A stretch of 64,000 nucleotides of DNA. Source: Littorina saxatilis. Lineage: Eukaryota; Mollusca; Gastropoda; Littorinimorpha; Littorinidae. Location of the stretch: contig NC_090245.1 of NCBI RefSeq assembly GCF_037325665.1, positions 73,460,583 through 73,524,582 of the forward strand, read 5' to 3'. Below, piece after piece: positions 1 to 10,800 of this stretch; within the stretch, counting starts at the first letter, position 1, and each line of letters opens with the position of its first letter. Both the position numbers and the translations under genes were made by a program. The notes under the pieces are model-generated. The model searched no databases. It was given only the letters and a program-made list of their open reading frames with translations, and had not been told where the DNA came from.

Positions 1-1306
1 TCTCTTGTGACTACTTTTTGTCTGTCCTTGGGTGGTCGTTATAAACTACTTGCTTCCTTGTACATCGTTTACATGTACTGTAAAGAAAACTGGTAAGTCT
101 TGCTGTGGAGAAAATGGAGACTACTTCATTCATTTTACAAGAAATAATGATGACTTCTTAAAATTCTAAATAAGGTATGTTTTGTACACAAAAAGTCAAA
201 TCATTTCAATCTCATCCATACATTTAACTGGCGCACACACACTCGCACATATTTTTTTTTACATACACTCGCTCAAACACATACTTTCTCTGTTCTTAAA
301 ATAAAACATCAACATTATGCACTCCGTAAAATTAGCAGGATACAAAAGAACATAGCTGTATCCAATTTTTTTACAAAGTCTTAACAAAAGAACCAGCTGA
401 ACTTTGATTGTGACAAATAACTTTCACAAAATCCCTTATGTTCCCCATGACTCTGAATGTTCACTCTACTGGATGTCAGCTGATAGTTTTCCTCATATGT
501 TGATTATGACAGACACACCAATGAATCAATAAACAATTGCACTAACAATGGAATTCTAGGCTCAGTCTCACTGTTAAAGCTGGATGTGTTAAAACGCTGA
601 AACAGCCATGCAACTGAAAGGCTGAACCATAAGCTTTAAAATACGTGCTTTATATTTCTGAAAGAATGCTGCCTACAGCTAGATGTATTGCCCAACCCTG
701 AGAAAAGAAATGTTGTCTCTCAAGTGCTGTTCACACGGTAAAAACAGACTTGTCAGCTAAAGTCACAGAAGTTGGCCATGTGAACAGTTCCTCTGATTTT
801 CATCCGACTCCAACCCCCAGTTGAGCACTGTTCCACTTTTTAGCTGATTCTGAAGTGACTTATTCTGATGCACTTACTGGTTGGAGGCTATGTTTCGTTG
901 CCTGTGTGCGCTGTCACCATTAGCATTGCATATGCCTTAGGCCACAGGCCTGGGTCATTGGATGGAAGAAGTCTAATGAAAATCAGCTAGCCACTTAAAC
1001 TGCTCACACTGACTGCAACAAATTTCTGATGACTTTGTCCATTCAAAATTCATTCCCCAGTCCCCAGAAAATTGGGTTTCAAATCAGCCATGCTAACAGC
1101 ACTTCAACTGCAGCAAGTATTATGGACTTATTTTACCTTGTGCGCCCAATTTAAGGGCATCCACTGCACAACGACAACACCAATACAGCCAGTGGTGCAA
1201 GCATATATTTCAAATGATCAACAAGCACTCAAGCTTTCAGCCATAACTGATAGATATGTGCATTACATAATGCATGGTTAAAATGCCTCACAAACTACAC
1301 AAGCTG
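1..1306 (-). other. pygo: 3' untranslated region of pygopus (extends to or past window edge)
   Basis: This stretch follows the pygopus stop codon on the minus strand and has no reading frame that resembles a protein. I see no AATAAA on the minus strand that clearly ends the transcript, so the 3' end may lie outside the window. A short CA-rich run lies near 232-285. Confidence 0.45.
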
Positions 1307-1486
1307 CTAAGGTTTGAACTTGACAAGAGGAATGTTTTTGGTGGAGAGACATCTGTCACACACCCACTCAGCGTACACCTCTGATTTCAACATGGTGAAA
1401 GCATCATCTGTCAACCCTGTGCAGATACGGTGAAACCAGAAATTGCAGCCACTCTCACACAAGATGGCCTGGTCATTCTCATGTAC
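1307..1486 (-). CDS. pygo: pygopus terminal exon (rest of PHD finger)
   Basis: The exon opens after TTTCAG with VHENDQAILCESGCNF and ends LVKFKP-stop (TAG at 1307-1309). It is 60 codons including the stop. It supplies six of the eight PHD zinc ligands and shows almost no room for change, as expected of a constrained chromatin reader. Confidence 0.9.
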   Translation of the reverse strand, partial: VHENDQAILCESGCNFWFHRICTGLTDDAFTMLKSEVYAEWVCDRCLSTKNIPLVKFKP

Positions 1487-3253
1487 CTGAAATCAGAGCA
1501 CATTAGTCCATGTATTACAAAAGCAATCAAACCAATCTCCATGAAGCAGTGAAGTTGCAGCAAAAATTTTTTTTTACTAAAACTATGTGACTGTATGTCT
1601 GGCTATTATGTCTGCATCATGGATATCAACACATGCAAAAAGCAAGTTTTAAAAAAAACCACACACACACAAAACAGCAACAAAAAAACAACATAACAAA
1701 AACAAATTGCTGCTCTCAAATTTCACAAGTCAAAGAACATTTGCTCAATTGCTATTATATCAAAAGTTTTCCAGATTAAATTTGGCTCAAATAAAAAAGA
1801 GTTTAAAATGATGTTTTCTTTATCAGATGAAAAAGCTCATATGGATTTTTTTATTCTAACTTACTGAAGTAGCAACAATTTTTATTCTAATTCACATTGA
1901 AAGTACAGTCGAAACTGCCAATTACGGCCACCCCAAAGGATCCCACATTAGATTTTTTCCTACAATTCACCTTTCCACAGTGACCACCTATCACTAACGA
2001 CCCCTTTTGAGTGGTTGTTATAGTACGCTTTTTGCTCAACAAAAACAATTTGAAATGGGACCTTGTTGCCTCAACTAAATATCTGGGTGAAGTTTAACAC
2101 CCTCACCACTATGTTAATAGGGCCATGTAAATTTACAGAGTGGGCCAAAGCAAACTATACCACAGTGTCAGCCTACCTCTTTATGACAGATACCACAGGG
2201 GTAGATGGGTGGAGCGTTGGGGTTGGAGGGGTTGAAGACCATGGGCTGGTGCGCTGGGTACACCTTGTTGGGTCCCCCGGGGCCGTGCATCATGCCAGGG
2301 TGCATTCCCACACACTGGGGCCCGTGGGGACCCTGGGGGTGGGGTCCTTGTTGGGGGTGGAGACCCGGTCGCATCTGCATCTGCTGCATCATGCCGGGTG
2401 ATGGTCGACCGTGAGGATCGTCAAAGGGATTTTGTGCCATCATGTTGCGGCAGTTGTTGTTGCTGTTGCTGTTATTCCCATTGTTTTTGTTGGTGGGGGT
2501 GGGAGTCTTTGGAGGAGGCGTTGGCGTTGGATCTGGACCCGGTAAGAGCTCGGCAAGCGTGTGTTTTGTCTGGAAAAAAACAAAGTGCAGCAACAAGTTA
2601 ATCTTTATTCAATTCCTTTGTTCATTTCTTTTTGAACACTAATGATCTAGATGCTTTGGATTGTCAATTGATGATTTTGTTTTTGGTACAGAGGCAGAGC
2701 AGCTCCTCATCTGATAGTTGGTCTAGTAGCCTAGATCAGACCCCTACCTCCTGGGTGAACATGGCCAAATCTGACCCCATACATAAAGTAAACTGAAACA
2801 CATCTTTCTGGGTAAACTATCTACGGTGATTGAACCAGGAGTCTGGGGATCGACTTTTTGACAAGCATGCTGGATTAGGAGCCTCAGGTTTCTTCAAGTT
2901 CATCTAATATACTGGGCAAGGAAAAATGGTCAGACACATGATAATTATTAAAGCTGGGGGCTACATTGAAACAAATGACTTGAAGAGAAAAACAGTGTAT
3001 TTTCCTGGTAGCTCTCCAAGCCTTAATAATGTGTCCGACATGCTAGCTGAAGGAGGCCATGTTTCTCATACCCAACTAGCCTCAACATAGCATTTATCAT
3101 TCGATTTAAGTTTTGTAAACGGTCTAATTATGACTGTGTGATTTATCTCCTGGTTACATTGTATACATACTTAAACTAAACCTATGTCTGGTGAAGTACC
3201 ATACTTACTGTGTCAGCCGCAGAAGAATCCTTTCTGTCTTGTGGCATCCTCAT
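1307..3253 (-). CDS. pygo: Pygopus: PHD-finger co-activator of Wnt/beta-catenin signalling
   Basis: Three coding exons join in phase 0: 3253-3209, 2569-2177 and 1486-1307, giving 205 aa. The start ATG at 3253 follows an in-frame TAG, and exon 1 ends in a strong donor (ACA|GTAAGT). Exon 2 is Pro/Asn/Met/Gly-rich and carries the NPFDD motif (about residues 62-66) typical of the N-terminal homology domain. Exons 2 and 3 together encode a full PHD finger: C140, C143, C156, C160, H165, C168, C189, C192, with the core NFWFHRICTGL. In known Pygopus proteins this finger binds H3K4me-tail and the BCL9/Legless HD1 partner in the nucleus. The protein is short next to human PYGO1/2 (about 400 aa), because the Pro-rich middle is compact. 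An acidic or basic NLS-like N-terminus is not obvious, so a further 5' exon is possible. Confidence 0.88.
2177..2569 (-). CDS. pygo: pygopus exon 2 (NPFDD region and first PHD cysteines)
   Basis: The acceptor is a pyrimidine tract ending in CAG at 2570-2572 and the donor is AAAGAG|GTAGGC. The exon carries Asn and Pro runs, then Met/Gly/Pro/His-rich sequence, then IYPCGICHKE, where the PHD finger begins. The plus-strand open frames here are shadows of this composition. Confidence 0.88.
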
Positions 3254-4712
3254 TTGTCTTGTTATGTTTGAACACGCAGTCTAATGTTGTAACTTCCCAC
3301 TGCACACTCCAGTCCCTTCTGCTCACTGTGCTGTACTACTGGTCACGCCACCCACTGATCACAGAGCTGCCAGAAAACAAAGACTTTTATCAGCACAAGC
3401 TTAACAAAATGTAGTACCCTCTTTCTCACGTTCTTCTCACCACACTGTCTGACTCTGGGTAACACCTAAATAGTTCATTTTGGAAGAGAAAAAAAAATAA
3501 GCTGGACCTGAAGGCAGATGGAACACTAGCTGCCTTACACAGCTGACTTCATATTCAGTGTTCCTCTCTTGATTACATTGGTGGTTAGTCAAGAAATCGA
3601 GTGATAAGTCAAAACTTTGATTTCAGCCATAGCAAAAAAGAATCAGAACAGAAGGAATGCAAAGACATTAGCCAATACTGAAATAATAAGCCAGCTGATA
3701 TTTCAATTTGCATCATTAAAAAATTAACCTGTCAGTGTCAAGACATAAGTTGATTAAAACTTAATTATAACATTTTTAATAACACTGTTGATCTTGAGAC
3801 AATTACGATTTTTAAAATATAAGATCTAAGTCCTACTCCTAACCATGTTGAGAAATTCTGAAGGAAAAATATATGCAATATATATATTAATAACTATTAA
3901 GTTCTCCTTCAGCAACAGAGGTGCACATCATTTGAACACCCTCCCGTCTGCACTTGAAGTTAAATTTGCCAGGATACTAACTGAGGACTCGATCATTTCA
4001 AAATCTCCTGGACACAGAGTAATTATAGACATAATGGATTTTAACGAATAGATCACAAAATTAGCATTCACAGACCCAGCTATTACTACAGTAGTACTAA
4101 AATACTAGTTAGTTAAAATGCAGACCCAAATATGAAATAAACAATGAACAATGATGGGACGTTTTTATGGGCATCACGGCCTACAGACTACAGTACATTG
4201 TCCCAACAAGCTAAACTAAACAAAAACACATGAATGAGTCGGTGAGGGGGTGTCATGAAATCAGAAAGGCCGCGATGCTGTTTGCCCGTCCCTGGTACTG
4301 TAGTAGAACTAGAAGTTACTTACTAGTATTTGTCTACTACCAGGGCCTCGCAGAGATGCCTCTGCAGCAAATCATGTCGATAACTGCCAGGTCAATGCAA
4401 TCAAGCCAAAATAGCTTTGCAGCAGAGTGGCACTGTGTATAGTTCATAACCAAAATACTAGCAAAGAGAAAATCTTTGTGATTAAATGAGCCGATTGATC
4501 AAACCTGCACTAGCGGGTGTCTTTCACTCTACTCCAGACCGCAGACCACCATTGTCTTCAAATGGCCGTACCATTTGAGAATAAAAACTAAATCTAGCTA
4601 AAACAGTTCTCGATACGCTGCAATTTGAGAACTACTGTGGACTTTGTCCACTTTCGAATTTCCTTGAGGACTGTTGATTCTTGCAGCTTATACACTGAGA
4701 AATACATCTAGA
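3254..4712. promoter_or_regulatory. Divergent intergenic region between pygopus and the SDR gene
   Basis: The two start codons point away from each other and are 1.46 kb apart, so the region should hold both promoters and the 5' UTRs. I see no clear TATA box or CpG-dense island. No reading frame here resembles a known protein. Confidence 0.4.
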
Positions 4713-4805
4713 ATGTCTTTATCGGGAAAAGTGGCACTCGTTACCGGTGCAGCACAGGGCTTGGGCAAAGCTTTCTCTGAAGCACTACTGAAGAGAGGTG
4801 CTAAG
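4713..4805 (+). CDS. hpgd: SDR exon 1 (cofactor-binding start)
   Basis: It encodes [20 protein letters not shown] and on to RGAK, 31 codons, donor AAG|GTAAAA, phase 0. The ATG at 4713 is chosen because it puts the Rossmann beta-1 strand at the usual distance. An ATG upstream at 4674 is in frame but would add residues unlike the family. Confidence 0.87.
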
Positions 4806-7800
4806 GTAAAAGAAGGAAAAACCTGTGCACACAGAGTGACATTGGCAAACAGAAACCATTTCATTTTTCATTTCATTTTCAGAAACAGAAACCAAACCTA
4901 CACACACGCACACACACGCACACACACACGAGAATCCATTAGTTAATAATGCTACACTCTGTGCCCATGGGGGCCAATATAGATGCTAATTAAATGTACA
5001 CGTTTGAACAAAGATACCTAAAGGCCCTTTATATTGTTCTCTCTAAATGTAAAATTTCACCCTGGAACATTAATTTTTGAGTTGTGTAACAAAACCAGCA
5101 GCTGCAAATGTGAACGTTCCGCTGAGTGTGGATCGAGTCATGATTCTAAATTACCCCGTCTTTTCATTAGCACTTTTCAAAGCTGCTCAGATCACAGGCG
5201 GAAGGTATCGTCCACTGGACTACTACTATCACAGAAAGTCTTTCTGTGATAGTAGTAGTCCAGTGGACGATACCTTCCGCCTGTGCTCAGATACTGAAAA
5301 AGTATACAGGTAGATCTACTATAGTGTTCTAAACACAAAAACTGAGACGAATGTAGAAAACTAGAATCCCCCAAAACGAAAGGTTATAGTAAGAAGAAAG
5401 TTTCATTTTTGACAAAACAATTGAAACATTCACATTTGAATTTTTCAATTTTTTGATTTTGTCAAAAATATAACATTTCAGTAACTCACGATTTTTGTTT
5501 TTTTAATTGTGGATTTTGCAACGCAAGCAGTCTTATCTGTTTTGTATTTATGAAAAATATATGAGTAAAATGGCGATGTCTTAAATCGGGTTCCACTGTA
5601 TCATGTTTCCTTTTGCTGTAGGTTTGCCTGGCAGATGTACAGAGCCCACTAGGAGAAGCCACAACTACAGAATTTCAGCAGGAATATGGAAAGGACAGGG
5701 CCCTCTTTGTCAAGTGTGACGTTTCTTCAGTCAGTGAATTGCAAAGTAAGAATGTACGACTTATTCAGTTTTAAAATTTAGGCTGGATAAAGAATATTTC
5801 CTTGGGGGGGGGGGGGGGGGGGGGACTGTCACAGCCCTTGAAGTTGTCATGATGAGAACCAGGAAATCTTTGTTTGAATATTATAGTGCTTTGAAACAAT
5901 TAAGCCATGTCAGGTACCTAAGAGGGCCACTCATTATGTTTTGCAACCTGGGTTTTCTACAACACTTACAGCCAATCTGCCTACTCCAGGTTTTGGAAGA
6001 AACCCTCCTCAGCTTGTTCACATTGTACCATCCTCTTAAACCAACTGTCCATGACACCCCAACACTCTGACTGGGGTATGTCAAAATTAACACCCTCGGG
6101 AATGCTCAGGCATCTTTGGTGTTCTGGAACAGCTTTCGATCCCTTCAACTGCCTCTTGGCGGAAGGGAACAAAAACCCGTCACAGGGGTCTAAGGCGTGT
6201 GAATATGGTAGGTAGGTGACAAGCTGAACATCATTGGCGGCTAGACGTCGTGTGCAACATACCAGAAAGAAATTAGGCACGCAGTGGCTGACATACCAGT
6301 CAGCAGTTATCGGTTGTCTCTCCTCAAGTGATATGGTGGCAACGTGGCCGGATTTTGCAAAGAAATACACTATCATTTGTTTGGAAGCACTTCAGTTTCT
6401 TTTGAATTTTTTAGGTGGGTTCTCATCTAGGAAGACCCACACCACCAACTGTTGCTTCATCTTTGGGTCCTATTGGTTTTCCCATGTTTGGTCTTCTGTG
6501 ACCATGTCCCAAACGCGACAAAACCTTCTTCCATCAAATGTTCATAGCAATTTTATGGTCGCCACAGTCCACCCTACCCCGCTATTGCTCTTCACTAAGG
6601 TTATGGGGAACCCAACGGTCACAAAGTTTCATTAAACCACATTAGCCGTGAAAACTACAAGTGAGACTTCCCGACTTAATCTTCATTCTATCATGTATTT
6701 CAGTGTATATCATTTTTTGGGGTCCTTCTCAATCAAGTTCTCTACCCTAGAGACATTTTCTGTGGTAACGATTGTTGCCATTCGACCACAACGGTCAACG
6801 TTTTTTAACGTCCACGCACCAGTAATGAACTTTCCGTACCTGAAAACAGTGGCTTTCGGTGGAGATAGATTTCCAAAACAATATTTTAAACTTAAAAAAC
6901 ACACTTGAAAAGAGTTTCCCTGGCAGAAACCATAATTCATCATAGCTCGGAAATCTCTTCGCAAAAGGTCAACACTGCTGGCAGGAGACCCATCACCCTT
7001 ACCGGACATTTGATCGCATTGAATGAAAACAGTTGCACAGAATCAAGAAATGTGTGTTGTCACAAGTCTTCCCAAAACTGGTCTTTGATGTAATGAAAAA
7101 GGCAAAGTAGTGACTTAATTAGTTTCCCCCTCGTATTACAGGCATATTTGTTTTTGCTAATAATTTATAGGAATCTCCTTTTTAAAGTGTCAAACAGTTT
7201 TTATGCTTGGGGCGTGAAATCAGCCCTGCATGTGCCTGTGTTTCAGCAACCTTCACCAAACTGCTGTCTGAGTACGGACAGCTGGACATCATGATCAACA
7301 ACGCAGGGATCATGGACGAGCACAATCCAGCTCGCATGGTCGACATCAATCTGGTACAGTAGAACACCCCTTATAAGACCTCGAATACTTAAAAAAAATC
7401 AGGTCTTATAAAGGAGGATCGAGTCTTAAAATGGGGGTAAATTTACAGAGGTTATAAAAAGAAAGTCTGAGAAAACAGCCTTAAAAGAGGGGGGGGGGGG
7501 GGAGTCTTAAAAGGGGGGTTCTACTGTATGAAGAATGACGTTCTGATTTTGTGCTTTTACTACAATGCTCTGTAGTTTTGAAGTTGTGAATCTTTAGCTC
7601 TTTTGGGGGAAGAAAAATGTCTGAATGTGAGAGGAAGGAAACCTGTCTATTGTATGTTAGTGAGATTACTTGAGTATTTCTTCACATGATTGTTAAGGAA
7701 CAAAAGAGATCTTTTTTACCCACCAAGAAAAAGACAGCACAATAGAAGATGTTCGGAAATAACTCAGTCAGGTTGGTATGGGTTTTGGGAGAGTGACCTA

Positions 7801-10800
7801 GCTTTTCTTGCAAAACCTTGTACAAATATTGTAGGGGTCAATCACTAGAGAGGGGTCTGTTTCGGAAACATGTGGAAACATGCACGTGGTTCCTTCACGC
7901 CCCTCGCTATACACTAACCATGAAATCAGTTAATACCCTTGCTTTAAGTGAGACAAACAATCTACACATGCTCCTTGTCCACATGTTTCAGACACCCCCC
8001 ACGCTATAGTGACTGGCTTGTGGATTGATTTGTCTCTTTAAAAGCAAGGGTATTCACTCGTTCACAACCCTTACGGCTAAATGTAACAACCATATTTCTG
8101 ACCATAACAAACCTATAGCTGAGGCAACACCTATAATTATATAGATGTTTGATTCAGACAGGTGTGATAATGGGAACCAACATGGCTGTGGATGTGATGA
8201 GCAAGGAGAAAGGGGGACAGGGTGGAATTATCATCAATGTGGCTTCAACTGCAGGTAAAGGCATTTACATACTGTACTTGTGTTTTTGACAGGGATGACT
8301 GCAATATATTTTTATTTTTACTATTTTTTCTTTCTTTGACATTGTTTTATGCACCCTAATAGACGAATTCCAAAAATAACTCAGTATTGTATGGGTTTTG
8401 GGAGAGTGACCTAGCTTTTCTTGCAAAACCTTGCACAAATATTGTAGGGGTCAATCACTAGAGAGGGGTCTGTCTCGGAAACATATGTGGAAACAGTCAT
8501 GCATGTGGTTCCTTCACGCCCCTCGCTATACACTAACCATGAAATCACTACTGAGTTATTTCAAAAAATCATCTATTACTATCTTTTGAATAGAAGTGTT
8601 CTGGTATACAAACAAACAAAAGTTACAGAGGAGAAGGGTAAGATTAAAAAGAAGTTTACCGTACTTTTTGGACTATAAGGCGATACTTTTTTTTTTCACA
8701 TTAAAATCGTGGGGTTGCCTTATACACGACGTCGCCTTATTCTCGGATAAAATAGGTTTTACGAGCACTGTGAACTTGAAATCAATGAGCAACTAACAAC
8801 CATTTAAGTGAACACAATTCAAGCAATGTTGATCGCCGAAAAAATTACCTGAACAATAGTTGCGTTGAAACACGACAGTCGATATCTTGACACTTCAACT
8901 TGCACTTCGACTTTGCCACTGTCAAAATGCCAAAAACGAAGAGAGCTTCATACGACACGCAATACGACTGGAGAGCAACCGAAAGGCAGCTTTCGAACTA
9001 GGCCTGAACGAATCTATGGTTCGCAAATGGCGTAAACAGAGAGATCAGCTGTTGGGAAGTAAAAAGTCACGCAAGGCTTTCCGCGGAAAAGGTGCACGCT
9101 GGCCAGAGCTTGAGGCAGAGTTGGAGGACTGGGTTAATCTTCAAAGGGCCGATGGTCAAGGCGTTTCAACCGTTCAAGTTCGATTGAAGGCAAAGGAGAT
9201 GGCAGCGGCGAAGAATATTGATGAATTCACTGGGAGTACGTCATGGTGCTTTCGTTTTATGCACACCACCATCGCCTTATCCATGGCATCGCCTTATTCT
9301 AGGATTTTTTCAGTTTTATTTTTAAAAGTAGGGGGTGTGCCCTATACACGGCAGCGCCTTTTAGTCCGAAAAGTACGGTACTCTGTTGTTTTTGTTTGAG
9401 GACTTGTATTTGCATGTCCGTGCTGAACATTTTTGTAGTTTGGAAAGGAAAGAAAAAGCCAGAAGAATAGAGAAATGCTAGCAATAACATAAATATGTAT
9501 CTGTAAACAGTTTGTCGTGTGCATCCACTTCCTCGTTTAAATTTTTAAAGGAACTATTCATCTGGATCATTGAACCATTATGGTGTGATGGATCGTCCAC
9601 TTGTTTGCACCTTGTGTACCTGTATCATCTTCACTTGCCAGGTATCACACCCAGAGCGTTCTTTACACCTGCCTACACTGGAACCAAATTTGGTGTGGCT
9701 GGCTTCACTCGGTCATGGTCGGTAAGTATGCAATAGACAGAACATGTACAAGTGATGTGCGTGTGTGTGTGTGTACGTTCTGAGAAAGAAGTACAGTCTA
9801 TTACAGTGGAACCCCCCTTTTAAGACCTGCAAAAAGGTGACAAAAATCTGGTCTAAAAAAAATGGGGGTAAATTTACAGAGGTTATGAATAGAAAGTCGA
9901 AGAAAACATGTCTTAATAGGGAGGAAGTTTTAAATTGGGGGGTCTTAAAATGGGGGTTCCACTGTATTCACTCTATATGTTCTGGAGTATAGTCAGCAAA
10001 TTTTGTTCTTTCTTCCCTCTTTTTACATTTAGTCAGGTTTTGACAAAGACTGGTAATCGAGACGAGGGTAGGGATGTATGTGTGCGTGTTGCCCTCACAA
10101 GCGCCTGTATCTCTTTTTTTTCTGAGACAAAAAAAACTCTAGGAGTAGGACTGAACACTTATTGAGACTCACATTGTTGATATTTCAGTATAACCCTTAC
10201 GTGAAAAAGATGGGTCTTCGCTTTGCATGCCTGTGCCCTGCATTTACTGCCACGGACATCCTCAACCCTATGGGTACCCTGTACCCTGTTGATGCTGAAA
10301 AGATTACCCAAATGATTGGGATAAATGAGTATGTAACTACTGTGATAATGGTTTTAACGGCATTTAATATATACGTACAGTCTTAAATGAAGGAGGCTTC
10401 ACTAGCTAATTTTTGATTATGGAAGCAAAATATTATGTTTTATATTGCAGAAGAGATTGAGCACGGTGAAGCTAGACCAGGTGTTCCTAACAAATGTTTG
10501 ATGGGACCGCTCAGAGTTCAGTCATACTGAGTGAAGTCCTGGCAGGTTTTTTTTCTCCTGATGTTTGTGTAAATACCCAGTCAATTTCAGTTCATTTAAA
10601 ATATTAAACTCTTTCTCACACTTGCAATTTCTTGAAAAATTATTTCTCAATCTCAATAATCATCAATGCTTGGTCGTCAGTATCTATGACAGCTATTCCT
10701 TTGGAACATGACTTTTGAGTTTTCAGTCACTCGTAACAATTTGTATTTGTACATTTAGTCAAGTTTTGACTAAATGTTTTAACATAGAGGGGGAATCGAG

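Noticed and set aside
4470-4600. An alternative first pygopus exon (minus, starting MVRPFEDNGG)
   Set aside because: The possible donor is weak and the frame has no pygopus likeness; the 3253-3209 exon has a strong donor and the right phase.
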